A stretch of DNA of 64,000 nt from Tubiluchus corallicola (lineage: Eukaryota; Priapulida; Priapulimorpha; Priapulimorphida; Tubiluchidae): assembly GCA_030141605.1 (NCBI GenBank), contig JAQGDQ010000001.1, positions 1,453,501 through 1,517,500 of the forward strand, written 5' to 3'. Below, piece after piece: positions 1 to 13,300 of this stretch (positions within the stretch are counted from its first letter, which is position 1; every line of letters starts with the position of its first letter). A program made the position numbers and the translations under genes. The notes beneath the pieces are model-generated. The model made no database searches, had not been told where the DNA came from, and was given only the letters and a program-made list of their open reading frames with translations.

Positions 1-3000
1 TGCCTTGCAGAATCAACAGCTAATGAATAATAAATAGCATTCTCCATATCCCTCATGTAGGCAGCTGTACTTCCTGCAAGCACCCTAAGAAGATCAACAT
101 CATGATTATTTAAGTTGCTTGCAACTGCAGCTAATTACTATCAAAACTACTTAACGAGCAATCCAGTTATGACGAAAAGTAATAGTAATGGCCCAATAGT
201 AAAAATTCAATAGTAATGGCCCAATAATAATATTATTAACAGGTAAATCAATGGAAGTACTGTTATAGCAGATTACTGAATTAAAACTAATTTCTTATAG
301 TATGTTCCTACAAGTAATACTTTTGAGCACAACTAAAACCAATGGTGGTAAAATACACGTACAGTAAACGCTGCATAACTTGGATCATTGGAGGCCAATT
401 CTGTCGTACAAAAATAAACAGCAGTAACTACAATTTTAATAAAATTGAGATTTTGGTGCATTCTTACCAAACAGATGGCACCCTTCCTTGCTATTGTAAT
501 GACATTTCATTTTCAGCAGTAATTTTTGCTCAAAAAGTAATTTCCTGTAACAGGGCAGGCAAATATGTACCTCATTACAGGTTTAAAAGTAGTAATTACA
601 CAGGGCTCAACACAAAAACAGAATTAGCACTTATTGTTCTCTTTCTCCAATTTCTGTATTGCAAGGCACCTTACTATACAGAAATAAAAAACAGCAACTT
701 TACAGCAAACAATTTAAAGTACTTCCAGTTACTGCTTTCTATCTCTGTTTCCCTTTAGCCAATCTAAAGTTACTGCTTGCACGTGTTGTATGAGCACAAC
801 AAATAGATAAAAAGTCTATAAGAACATGACTTAGAACAATGGGATTAATGATTCACTTTGGACAAAACTTCATGCCCTTGCACTCCAAGCATGACATTTG
901 AAAAAACTTTCCACGAAATCTTCCTGAAGTTCAAATTTAGTTAAATTAGCATTAAGGGACACACGGGCCAATAAAGAAAATTTTGTTTTGCTTTGCATAA
1001 TTTATAATCAATATTTGTTTATTAGTTACTACATGTCAGATCTATATGAGATCCCTTAAGCATCTGAAGAAATTTTAATAAAATATTTATTCGTTGCAAG
1101 TGCTGTGCATCTTTGTGTTCTCAACATAATAACAAAATTTTTTAGTAAAATCATAAGGTGCTGTGGCCTAATAGTGATACTAATCGTTTTTTTTTTTAAA
1201 TTTAGTGACTGTAGTCTAGTGCAGTTGTTTGTAATTTACTGCCTTTTCTGTCTGTTGCTTCAATTTCTGTTAAAAGTTACTGCTTGCTAACACTGCAGCA
1301 ACTACATGTAAAGTATATGCAATTTATTAAGCATACATTTAGATGGCATAAAGTTTACTACTATTACGAATTACACGCTCAAATGGGTAATATATGTTTA
1401 ACCTAGCAATTGTTTATTAATTTTATCTATCAGCAACTTTGCATAAAAATCACTTGTACTGATCATCTTCAAAACATTGCCCAAATATCAGCAAGGAGCT
1501 AAGACCTCTTCTAATTTTAGAAGGTTAATTAAGCTTGCTTTCGTTAATTGTTATAGGTTTTTGCAGTTGCCTTTTTTTCTTATAAAACTGTGTTCACAGT
1601 ACTTATCCCTTTACCTTGGCAATCAGTTCTCATGGAAACCCATTCTACTGATATACATTTAAAGAAATTGTGATACACCCAGACCACGACTAATAACAAT
1701 ACCCTTTTTGATGTAAGCTGCTGCAAGCCCTCTTCTTTTTTTAACAGTGGCTATGCACCCTATTACTACCGAAACAATGTGAATGTGTGTTAGTTCTGTC
1801 TACAAAATGCTAAAAATTAATAGCAAAATGTGCAGTCAAATTCAAATAATAAAATTTAAAGTTCCTTTAAAATTACTGCTTTACTGTACAATTAACTACT
1901 ACAGGACTCATTTGTCATTACTACACCTGTCACATCATGAGTAATAGTGAAAATGTTCAAATTTTATACAAAAAAAATTATAAAAGACATTTAAATTTGA
2001 TGCTAGTTAGACAGTGTCTGTTTTGCAAATTATGTGAGAAAGTAATCTATGTTTTCACAAGTATGAGAAAAAAGTATGCATTTATGTTTGTGTGTATATA
2101 TTATACACGTATATGCAATTAACAAATACATTACACAGATGATGACTTTGACCTCATCAATAAAACTCATATTTTTTCAATTTTGCACAAAGTTTGGTAC
2201 ATTTTTGATACATTTGGTAATGTTATATCAAAAGTTATCCCCTTTACAAATTTTCTTAAAACATTTAATTCTACAAAACATTTTAGTTCAGTATAAAACT
2301 GAATCTTAATGACAATGTTGAATCTTTTGTTGGTGCCACAGAACTAAACAGCAGTAATTTTATAAACATTGTGGCCTGTCTTCTGTTAGATTACAAATTT
2401 AAGTGTAGATACTGCTGTTTAGCTTTGTAGCAAATTTACAATATTAAGCTAACAGAGTAAAGAGCAGTATCTACTGAGGTAATACGTTGAATCATTTAAA
2501 TTTTATTTGCAAAAAACGGCTTGACTTTCTTTTTGGCACAAAAGCAGCCATTCATATGTTTAGATTATGTGGAAAGTTTCATCTTCAATGATTGTATATT
2601 TACTTGGGGTAGCATTGCAAACTTTGATTGCATTTTTCTCAAAATAGTAAAAAAATAAGAATTTGTAGTTACTGCCTTTTTTGCGTGGCAGATTTATAGT
2701 CTTGCAAAACTACACATACAAACGTTTGGTTTGCAGATTTTCTATTTGTTTTGTCCTGGTTCAGCACTATTGTGCCAAAACTGACAGTGACTCGTTTCAT
2801 CAAATTAGATGTTTATTACATCACTAACACTAGCAAGCCTGCTTACTACTTATTTTAACTTTGATTTGAATTTTCTTTTTAGAAATTATTTAAAAGAGAA
2901 AAGTGTACAAGAAAATAATGAAATAGGGAATCTTTTAGAATTGTGCAACTGGAAACTTCCTCTTTGCAATTTTTAACAATGCAAATTTAATAAACGCAAA

Positions 3001-6000
3001 AACAAATTACTTACGTTTCTAGAGTAGTTGAACTATACTGCGAGCCATTGTCTTTAATTGCTATAGATACCAGGTCCTTGTGATAACTTGGGGCATGATA
3101 ACCTCGAAGTGCTGTCAAGAAATCGCCACGTTCAGTGGAGCCACTGCCTCAATATATAATCAACAAATTTAACTTTTCATCTGCTTCAAAAAATTTGATT
3201 AGGATTAAAGAATATGTCGCCTAAAGTATGACGTATACTACGTTAAGTAGTCTTGTACATAAAACTAGTCGACTGTGTTTCTGCTTAGTCAAGCATATAT
3301 ATTTAAATTAATGCTATTAGTAAAAAATAGATGAGCAAAAGAAAAATTAATAAGCAAACTCACTATATATGTTATTAAATTTTTAGGAACTGCAATATAC
3401 GAAAAACTTCTAAGTTTTTAACACCTAAGGTTTATTTGATGCCAAGGCATTTCAATAGAATCATTAAAGAAAATGTTCAAAAATGCAATTTTTGGAACTG
3501 ATGTTTATTTGAAACAACATACTCACGGACTGAGTACCCTGCACTTGGTGCTCCTGGAGCATAACAATACCGCAGGTAATGATGTGACACTCTTCTCCTG
3601 CATTAGTTTTCTTGTATTCTCAGTGTCAAACACGCGCACTGTTCGGACAGCTTTCACGTTTCTTGTGTCTAGAATTAACTGAAATATAGGCTACTTTTTG
3701 TTCAGAGCATATTTTGATTTTCCAACATTTCTAGATTTCCAAAAAAAAATAATTCTTTATTTCCTAGTATATGTAGACTCCAATCAAGGTATCATTTGAA
3801 ATAATTGTGCATATGTGCAGCATGGGTTTTAAATGGCTTTAGAAATGACAAATATTGCACCAGAATTTATGCTAATTTTAAAATCTATACATTATCACGA
3901 AATTTCTACAATTAAAGCCTTTGAACTTGACCAGTAACATGCAATAAACCAAGAAAACCAAATGTCTATGCAGAATCAGAAAATTTCATGATTATTACCA
4001 TCATAATTTTCATCATAACCATGTCATCATGAAAGTTGTAGAATATGTACATACAGTTTCAGGTTCTGAACAGTATTTCAAAACTGTTCAAAAGATCAAT
4101 AGTTTGCAAAAGTTAAAACTTAATTTTTAATTGGCTATATAAATTTGCACAAGTTTTTATAATGAAAATCCTTATGATAACTTGCCCGCAAAAACTTCTT
4201 TTATATTGATTGTCTAGAAACTGCTTTAACACAAAATTTTATATTTTAACCACATAGGAACCATTACATTACATCAGCAATATTAGAAAAAACACATCTC
4301 TTTCATATAAACATTAGCATCAACATAACTGTAACAAGTGTTTTTGAAAGCTCTTCGACACCAGCAACGACTTTTAGCCACCAATCTAGATTTCTTGAAC
4401 AGTGAACATGTGGTGTTTCAGAAAGTTTGAAACATCAGAGTTCAAACCAGTCATTTAAAATGTAGGGGACAGGCCATTTAAAGGCAGGAGAATTGGGTGC
4501 AGCCATTTAGATGCAAGAGAACTGAGTATGCCTATTTGGGCATTAGACACTTGGGCGCTCACTCACTTTGGCATGGCATGAGACATTTGGGCACTAGTGC
4601 CGATACACACTGTGGAATATATCATTTCTGTGCTACTCTACTAATCACACTGCCTATGTGGCAAAATTGTGGGAAACCTCATTCACTGCCTGATTAGTAT
4701 AATGCAACAATTAAATAAAATATAACTACCTCTCTTCCAAGAATAGAATCCGGTTTTTCATAAACCAATATATGATGAGCACGATTTCTATTTTGCTCAT
4801 CCCACAAGCTCTCTATGTGTTCTAACCTACAGTAAAATAGCAAAATATGGTACAGTAGATATAGACAACAGACAATACTAGTTTATAATAATTTGGTGAC
4901 AAAAAATGAATAGTCGAGTGGTTAGTGTGTGCTTAGCGACATAATCAATGTCGAGCCTCGTTAGTAAATAGACAGGTGAGTTCCAATCCTATCATAATCA
5001 GCTACAATAATTAATCTAGTATCCCAGTTTTTCAAACTGTATAAAAATTCAGTACTTTGAATATTAAATTAGTTCAGGACTTTAGATGTTAGTAAAATTT
5101 TAGTAAACAATTACTTCAATGCATAATCAAAACTAATATATATGCATAATATTCACCTGACACCAAGGAATGTACAGTAATGAATATTCTTGGAAATTTA
5201 AAAATCACAAACAGCCAATAGATTGAAAATAACACATCTTACATAACATACTTTAATATTGGATGCAGATCAGGCCAAAAAGCTGGAGTTTCACTTGAAG
5301 TATGCATCTCTAAATGATCAAGGGTAATTTTTAACAATCCTCCTACATCATTTACTCCAGAAATACCAATAGCGGTACCAGTTTGGCTTTCAGAGCTAAA
5401 TGCTTTGAACAACTAAAAAATACAAACAAAAATTACTACCACTTCTAATCGTGCCATGAACAGGCATATTAAATGCAAATTTGCAGCACATTACAGGTGC
5501 AAAATCTGTAATTAGTTAACAAATCAAAAGAATCGAGCTTGGTTTTCAATCACTAGTATCAGTACTACTGATATTGGAAAAGCTCGTTGCAACTGCTGGT
5601 GACATTTATCTTGTTTTGAACAAGTATATAGGCGGTACAGAATTATAGTAACTGTAGAAAATGATCGATGCTTCACAAAAAGTCAGACTTGTGTATTATG
5701 TCATACACAATGATATGAGCATATTTTAACAGTTCTGCCCTAAAAGAAGTTTAAATCTTGTTAATAAATGACATTTTTAAACGTTTCAAACCTATTCAAC
5801 CAGTGTAACTTAATTTACTATTTAAAGCGTTATAGCACCCTCAAAACATCTGTTTTCTAAAAGAAGAAAAAAGCTTCTTAAACTAAAAACTCTGATTACA
5901 TATGGTACCTTTATGGTTGGTAATCCCTTCACGTGGTAAGACCTGCATGTTTCGATATTTTTGGAATCTGCACAGTTGATAACAGCAGTGTTGATTACAT

Positions 6001-8321
6001 CATGCCAACCTAAGCAAAGATTAATTTCTTTATTGTTTTGATGCTATGAATTGAGAGCTTTATATGTCAAAACAGCTACTTTTCAACTGATGATTATAGT
6101 TGACATTGTTCCAGCATTAAATTTTTCAACATGCAACAGTTTTTCAGCCATAACTTAAAAAGCTCCAAAAACTATAAAATTCTTATAACTTCCGCAACAA
6201 AAAGTTAATGTATTGTAATATCAATAGTATAATTTCGATTTTGAACGGCACTTGCTTGTAATATTATTGTAGTCTAAACTTTGAAACATTTTTACTGCAC
6301 CACCCGATATATACAAAATAAATACTTATTTTACAGAAATATAATTTGATGTTTGGGCCTTAAAAGGTTTTCCTTACTAATATCTCACGATGTTTACAAA
6401 ACTGTTTTATACCGCTCAGAAGTGGTGCTGTCAAGTCGCTAACATGTCAGTGTCTAGTTTTTTTGCTGGATTGCTGAGCATTATGATTATCTGCCTTGAC
6501 GACAGATCTCTGCATGCAAAATGTCTACAATAGATGTAGGGGCATCTACATATAATGATATCAAGTTTAGGGTAGGTAGGTGGCATGAGACGTGATAATG
6601 CCATTATAAGGCAAGGTAGGTAGGTGATTTAGTCATGATATCGTTATCTGACTTCAGGCTTTTTTGGCTGGTTGTAATCGGCTGTGAGAAGGAGGGATCT
6701 GCACAATGGGTTGATGAGAATGAGTTCAGTGAATTGGGGCTGACACCACTTTCACTGCTGATGCCAGTAGAATCCACTGATGGTTTCTGGTTAATCAACA
6801 CATGTTGTGTTGTTACCTGTCTTTGTGAGGAGGAAGAATAAAATGTGCAATACGCTACATCGGTGTGATATTGATATTAGCAGTGTAAGGGGTAGCTAGG
6901 TGGTGGGGCATATGATAACATTAGTATAACACAAGATGGGTAGGTGCTCGAAATCGGCTGAAAACTTCATATCGTTATATGTGGGCATGACAATGATTTA
7001 TAATATATAATTGCATCATGTGATATCAGCTTTTAAGCCTTAAAATTAATTTACATAAAACTAATTATCATAATTAATGAATATCAGAAAGCAACTGGAT
7101 ACCAAACGTGTTTAAACTTTAAAGAAACAAATTTTAATTATAATTTTATGGTGCGCGGTAAAAATGGCACAGGGAAAATGCTACATATGTTATTTTGATG
7201 CAAATGATTTCTATAAAAAAAAACTAGAATGCGCTCACTAGGGAGCAGATCTCTGCGAAAGCCGAACAATCCTAAACTTATTTGCCTGACTCTTTTGATT
7301 AAAAAATTTTAACACAAAGATAAAGAAAACATACAAAAATGTACTTGTTCTGGTATTATATAGACTAGTAAAAGACTCACAAAATGTTTGTTCACTAAAA
7401 AGATTTATAATCGATAATGCACAAATGAACCACAAAGTGCTTATCTACTTTTATAAGCATTAATTTTGATGATGGTAATAGACTGACAAAATTAATATAC
7501 ATGTAAGCAAGTCACCGTATAAGGCACTACATGTTAATAAGCAGAGGTTATAGACAGCGTTACACAGTTTTGCAAGCGAAAATTTCTCGAAAAGTGACTG
7601 GAACAAACTCGTAGTTGTTTGTCCAGGTGAAGATAACAATAAATAACTTACTAAATACTCACTCTGAGCTCTCCAGAAAGTGCTTCACAAAAGGTGTTTT
7701 TTGTACGTGATGTTCTATCAAGTTTTGCAAAAAAAGAACCGACGAATAGATTCCCAATTTGGCACCCTATACCCGCCTGTCTTGGAAACCTGATAGATAG
7801 TTTTTGTATAATAAGCTTACTGCCATAACAGACAAAAAAGAACCAAACAAACAGACAAACACGACTTCCTAGGCAAAGGTAAAAATAATTGTCCCCACTG
7901 CAACACTAACTCTAAACACATATTTTATTAAGAGTGCCCTTTTTTCCTGTGCCATATTTACGTACTTTTCCGTTTATGACATTTTTACCTACTTTTCCAT
8001 TTGTGCCACTTTTACCTGTACCAAATACACCTTAGTTTTACCTACATTTACATGTCCAAATCAGCTAAAAATACCTGTCAACTCAGTTGCAAACTGCTTC
8101 CATACAGGTGCGAAGCGCTGGCAATGTCCGCACCAGCTGGAATAAAACTGCACTATCCAGGCATTAGATTTACCGTGAAGGGTTTGTTTTATAGTTTCAC
8201 GCGTCAATTGAACACTAGGGTCAACATCCGCGTATAAAGACTCTACTTCTGGTAAAACGCATCTATAAAATGCAGAAAATACCAACACAAAATTCAATAA
8301 AAATCTCAAACATAGGGCCAT
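1..8321 (-). CDS. QSOX: Quiescin sulfhydryl oxidase (QSOX), 5' portion, partial
   Basis: QSOX enzymes oxidise protein thiols to disulfides in the secretory pathway, using a thioredoxin domain and a C-terminal ERV/ALR flavin domain. Seven exons join in frame: 8075-8321, 5909-6009, 5252-5412, 4730-4826, 3527-3678, 3015-3143 and 1-84 (runs off the window). Exon 1 starts at the first ATG of its frame and encodes a hydrophobic signal peptide (about residues 5-20), then the thioredoxin active site SSWCGHC with cysteines 64 and 67. Exon 2 carries INCADS and TCRSYHVKGLPTIK, the usual QSOX thioredoxin continuation. Exon 4 has HILVYEKPDSILGRE, like the second thioredoxin fold. Exon 7 has AAYMRDMENAIYYSL, matching the helical region before ERV/ALR. 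The ERV/ALR domain with its CxxC must lie left of position 1. QSOX1 versus QSOX2 cannot be decided. The acceptor of exon 6 is taken as the AG at 3144-3145, because the one four bases upstream gives a stop. Confidence 0.93.
4473..4600. repeat. Degenerate 29-bp minisatellite
   Basis: Units starting at 4473, 4502 and 4531 share a period of about 29 bp (GGCCATTT.., GCCATTTAGATGC.., CCTATTTGGGC..), followed by further TTTGGGCA / CATTTGGGCAC words. It lies in the QSOX intron between exons 4 and 5. The open frame over it (4497-4697) is a by-product of the repeat. Confidence 0.5.
4912..4998 (+). repeat. tRNA-derived (SINE-like) sequence
   Basis: The stretch begins GTCGAGTGGTTAGTGTGTG, which resembles the D-arm and A box of Leu/Ser-type tRNAs, and ends with GTGAGTTCCAATCC, close to a B box, with a longer spacer between them. 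There is no clean acceptor stem, so it looks like a tRNA-derived SINE head or tRNA pseudogene, not a working tRNA gene. It lies in a QSOX intron upstream of exon 4 in transcript terms. Confidence 0.45.
6548..6982. mobile_element. TIR element (MITE-like) in QSOX intron 1
   Basis: The arms 6548-6568 (ACATATAATGATATCAAGTT..) and 6962-6982 are inverted copies with about two mismatches in 20 bases. Inside are two diverged direct copies of a segment rich in GGTAGGTAGGTG (about 6571-6650 and 6888-6975). No target-site duplication is evident and no transposase is encoded. The short frames on both strands here are not convincing genes. Confidence 0.5.
7956..8010. repeat. Short tandem repeat, about 29-bp period
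   Basis: Two near copies of TTTACNTACTTTTCCNTTTNTG lie at 7956 and 7985, with related TTTTACCTGT words on both sides. It sits in QSOX intron 1 just past the exon 1 donor. Confidence 0.4.
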
Positions 8322-9190
8322 GAGCTATTACAATTCCTGTGCTGCTACTACAAAAAAAGCGTGAGCAGAGAACGCAGGATGGCAGGCCAAAGTTACTTTG
8401 ATTACATATCCGTAAACATATCTGTGTTGGGAGCAAAGTAGGACACAAGCCCAAGTAGGACAATTGGCGTACATGGACCAGTCCAAGTAAGACACGTCGT
8501 ACATGGGCTGCCCAAGTAAGAGACACTAGAGAAAGGTCGCGAATTCAGTCGTTAGTTGTCTGGCAGAGTCTGTTGTCCTCGTTTATTTAATAATAATAAT
8601 TGAAAACGTCAATACACGTTGAATAATTCATCATACATCTGATGAAATAAAAAATCTTATTCTGCGCTAGTAGAAGGGCCAATATTAAATTTGGCTTCGA
8701 TACTAATCTTTTTTAAGTGAAATAGTCCAGCCTTTTAGGCGATTCCAACATTTGCTTTAAGGTATAATAATTATAATTTTTTATTTTGTCTCGCTTCACA
8801 GATAGATGATCCGCTTCACTACCTCTTGGACAAGTAATTGTTTTCTACTAAGTAAATGGGCTAGCGAGCTATGTGCCCTATATAGTTTCTCTCTTTAAAG
8901 CATTAGATACTTAGTTTAATGTTATGATGATGTTAATGGAGCCAATAATAATAATGTTTTATAGATGTAATTTAATGTATGGGCCACATCCTAAGCATCT
9001 GGAGATTCAACATCTAAAATCTTTAGAAGAGAGACAGTCAAAAATATTTAGCTTTATGCTACCAAATTATTCATAGAGAAGTTGGTGTTGACTTTGACAA
9101 ATTTTTTACATATCATATTCGCGTTGAAAGGAATTTTTGTCTGTTTGCATTTTAAATCTCCCGCAATACTGTTCCGACGGCGCCATTACA

Positions 9191-9198
9191 TGACGTCA
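9191..9198. promoter_or_regulatory. CRE-type palindrome TGACGTCA
   Basis: An exact TGACGTCA lies in the QSOX/NELFE intergenic region, about 0.9 kb upstream of the QSOX start and 1.15 kb upstream of the NELFE start. This is the consensus for CREB/ATF bZIP proteins. Function is not shown by the sequence alone. Confidence 0.35.
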
Positions 9199-9714
9199 CT
9201 AAAACACGTAAATCAGGGAAAGAAAAAGCAATGTTAAATTATGACCCAAAAAACTTTCCATGCAAATCTGTATTACTTGGCATTTCACTTACCTGCTGGG
9301 AAGACTTATGTAACTAGACTAATAATTTAGAATGTTTGTGCCAGTTGATAAAATGTCACTGACTCATCTTTCAGGGTGTGCCACTCACTAGCCAAAAACA
9401 TATTTTTAATCTTATTGACAAGATACAGTAATTTAAAATTTTATTTAATTAGCAACATGTATGCTACGAATGCTCTGATTATATTTTCAAACTTTACTCA
9501 GTGTTATCAAAACTTGTTTCAAATGACCTACCACTAAAATGGCTGCGCCTAACCGTCATCGCGGGAGTTTAACTTTACACGTTATATACAGCGTTACGGC
9601 CGGTGCAAGCCATGCATATGAAAAGGTAGTACGTAAGCGGTACAAAATTTCGAGACGAATTTTTTAAGCTTTATGTAAGTGGAGGGTTTTCTTGTGCTTT
9701 AAGTGGCGTTACGA

Positions 9715-9898
9715 AACTTGCGAATGCGGGGATACGTTGCGTTTTCTACCTTGTGGAATAGATGCGGAAAAAATCAATGGGAAATAGCTGCAGAAAAAGA
9801 ATAACGCATCTGCAGCTGCATAAACGGGTGCATTGAAAACAATGTAAACAGATTTTATCTATTCCGCACCACCCAAAACGCATCCGCATCTGCAAGTT
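9715..9898. mobile_element. Short MITE-like inverted-repeat element
   Basis: The left end AACTTGCGAATGCGG..GCGTTTT..GGAATAGAT and the reverse complement of the right end AACTTGCAGATGCGGATGCG..GGAATAGAT match with small gaps over about 45 bases. The element is 184 bp, is GC-richer than its flanks, and has no coding capacity. A 15-base word, GGTGCATTGAAAACA with its first base variable, recurs near the right end of the larger element at 31930-33050, so the two may be relatives. No clear target duplication. Confidence 0.5.
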
Positions 9899-10349
9899 AA
9901 ATAAGGGATTGCGTAGAAATATAGATATCTATGAATATAAATATCCATATGCTCCTAAGCCATAGATTTAGATAAAGCGCGTGGGCACCTGTCCTAGGCT
10001 CTTATGCTTCTCACTCAGGCTTCACCAGGCAAACTCAATGGAGAATTGCTCAAACGGCAGAGGAACTATGTAAAACAGAGAACTATCCCATATAATATTA
10101 GAACAGGTCTCTAGTTTGAAGCTAGGATCTATGAAACAACTTACTTGGCAAGCATTTAAAAATAATTTTAATATTTTTAAGATTGAAACGCATAATATAT
10201 TGAAAATTGTAAAACAAGTGAAATTTTCTCGTTCTTCCGCAATAGATGGCAGAACAGTATTTTGTACTGTATTTTGTACATATGTTGCCTGGCTACTAAA
10301 GCTTCAGTTCAGGTGCAAGCGACATAACTAGTTTAACTACATAATAATT

Positions 10350-13300
10350 ATGGTTTACATACAGTTTCCCGTAGCACATACAGAAGAAGAAGAACAGTTA
10401 TTGAAAAAATACGCCAAACTTCGCAAAAAGGTAGAAACGCAGATGTGACTATTCAAATAATGCTGTTGTGATTATGAGTTTATGATGTTAATAGTTAAAT
10501 TGTAAACGTCGTGAGAAATTAATAATGAAAACCGTTTTAAGGCCCTAAATCAAATTACTTAAAACTGTATTTCTGTAAAATAATTATATTAATGAAATCA
10601 GAATGCAGAAATCAAAATGTACCACAGTATGAAATTGATGTCTTAAATTGTTCTTTGATTTTGAATGTACGAAGACTGCTCAACCCCAGACGATAGGAAA
10701 TTGGGATTTTTCAAAATAGTTAAAAAGAACCTGGAGATTTTAAATTGCGAATATAAAATCAGACTATAATCGTTATGGTACTGAAACTATTTCTCGAGAA
10801 AAATTAAACTGATAGTGATACTTAGTGACGTCCACCAACTTCATCTAAATAGCAGTGTAATCGGTGGCGATGGTATCTGGTGGTGTAAGTTTGGATAAGC
10901 TTGTGTTGTGCGTCTCAGTCACTCTTTGAGAATTCCTCCTAGTGACTCTTGATAGCATTTACACTGGTAGAATTCAGTGCATCCTCTGTTAACCGTTCCA
11001 GTCATTAATAACCCTTTGACTAAAACTGTAATTCCTAAGATCAAGTCTAGACGTTTTGTTCATTAATTCTTTTGGAGTTACCTCTTGTTCTACTGTCATC
11101 ACTAACAGCAAAAAAAGTCATTACATTCCAGACCCTAGAGTCCATTCACAATTGTAGAAATTTCAACCAGGTCTGCATTCAGTTGACTGTGTTATAGTGA
11201 CATTAATCAACATCTTTTCACTTTCTGTTCATATGTTAACTTTGGCAAAACTTGGACATTCAGTCAAGTTTGTAGATTTCTTTTGTACACCTGCAAGCAG
11301 TCTATTATCTTTCACCACATAGGGTTTCCATGCCTGTATGCAGAAATCCAAGTGTGGTCTAGCAAAACTTTGTACAGTTTTACGATTAAATCTTTGTCTC
11401 TTTTAATAAAAGACCTTTTTATCATGCCCAATGTTCTCTTAGCCCTTCTGACTGCTTCTGCACACCAACTGCTAGACCTTACCAACTTATATATTAACAC
11501 TTCCAAATCCTTAACATCAGTAGTGCTCTCCAATCTCACATCTCCCATATAGTAATCATAACGCACATTGGTAAAACCAGAATGGTTGCATTCACTTCTT
11601 TGTGTTAAACAGAATCTTCCAGTCAAATGACACTCATACATTTTGTTCAACTCGTACATTATGGTAAAGGCTTCTTCAGAACTACCTACTGTTCTGAAGA
11701 TCTTCGTGTCATCAGCAAACTTTAGAATAGCACTGGAAATTTTGTCACCGATATCATTTATGTAGATTAAAAATAAAACAGATCAGACTACAAGTCCTTG
11801 TGGAACTCCACTAACTGCTTCACCCCATGAACACATATTTCCATTTTCAACCACTCGTTGTCTTCTTCCACACAACCACTGCTCAAGTCATTTCAACACC
11901 CGTCCATCAATGCCATGCATTCTGAACTTCGACAGCAGATGTTTGTGGGGAACCTTATCGAATGCTTTGCTGAAGTCTAAATAAAATGGCATCAACTGGT
12001 TTACCACCATCAACTACCTAAGTGACTTTTTCTAAAAAAATACAATATATTAACTAGTAAGACATTATATACCCTTTGTAAAACCATGCTGAGAACCCCT
12101 AATAAGATTGTTATTTTCAAGTGCTCAGCGATGTGCTTTTTTATAATAGATTCCATTACCTTGCTGAAATGAGATGTTAAGCTGACAGGCCTATAGTTCT
12201 GCACAAATTGCTTTTTTCCCTTTTTAACCAGAGGTGTAACATTGGCCAGCCTCCAATCATCAGGTATGATTGTTGAACAACTGACTAAGAGTTTTGCTAA
12301 AATCGATGCCATTTCCTTCTGCTTTATTTCATCTGTGTTTGAAGCTTTTTCTGGTTTCAATTTACATAAGCACTTTTCAACAATCTCATGAGTAAAATCA
12401 ATAGTCTTTAATCTAGTTTCTTCACTGCCTGTAAATATTTCCCTAGGAGTGCGAAATTCCTGCAGTCCTCATGTGTGAACATATTGAATGCAATCTGCAA
12501 ATTGCTAATCATCATCCACAGTGCTACCATTCTCTTCAACCTATGGTCCAACCACATCCTTAATCTTCTTCACATAACCATAAAAAACCAAGGGTTGTTC
12601 TTGGCCCTCTCAGCCAATCTTCTTTCATATTTTCTTCTAGCTTTTCTGATTTCTTTAGTCAATTTGCTCGTTGCCCTACTGTATTGCCCCTCATGCAGTT
12701 TACTTGACATAATTTCAATATGATCTGATTTTAGACTTTCTTGCTTTGTCTACATGCTAGTTGTACTACTTCCTCTTTTTTCTGCTTTTCCTAGGTGTAA
12801 ACTGACTAATGGCTGAATTGATTTTAAACTTTACATCCTTCCATTGATCTTCCACATCCATATCTACCACTGACAGATTTCACTCACAATCAGCTAGAAA
12901 TTTCTGCATTCTAGTAAAATCAGAGTTTCTATAATCTAGATGCAGTAGGCGCCATTTATTAGACCCGTGGTTAATAAACACAGTCGCTTAATTGACTCAA
13001 AAACGCCTGGTACGGGCTGCTCCTATTCAAATGTTTGTGAAAACTGTTGACAATTGACTCAAATAACTCTGCACAATTGACTCAATATTTTTACTTCACA
13101 TGCTTAAATAAAAGCACTTTTATGTGATCTTAGTTCGCTTTTGTGCTCTTAATATACATAGAAACAATCATGTAAAGTACGATTTTGTTTGTAAGCAGGT
13201 AGGTTTATCATGCACTAATACACTAGTGTACCGGTTTTGCTTTAAATCTGTTACCTGCTGGTCCTCTGTAATTAACCTCGTTCCCCATGAATTTTTGTAC

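Larger units (their letters stand above)
8322..10349. promoter_or_regulatory. Divergent QSOX / NELFE intergenic region
   Basis: About 2 kb separates the start codons of two head-to-head genes, so both promoters should be here. It holds degenerate CAAGTAGGACA-type repeats (about 8435-8525), a perfect palindromic CRE-type site TGACGTCA at 9191-9198, an AAAATGGCTGCG word near 9537, and a small TIR element (9715-9898). No coding exon was recognised. Promoter roles are inferred from position. Confidence 0.4.

Noticed and set aside
342-758. 138-codon plus-strand frame inside the QSOX gene
   Set aside because: It lies in a QSOX intron, has chance-like AT-driven composition, and matches no domain.
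11283-12723. Plus-strand frames over the LINE
   Set aside because: They are antisense shadows of the decayed reverse-transcriptase sequence on the minus strand.
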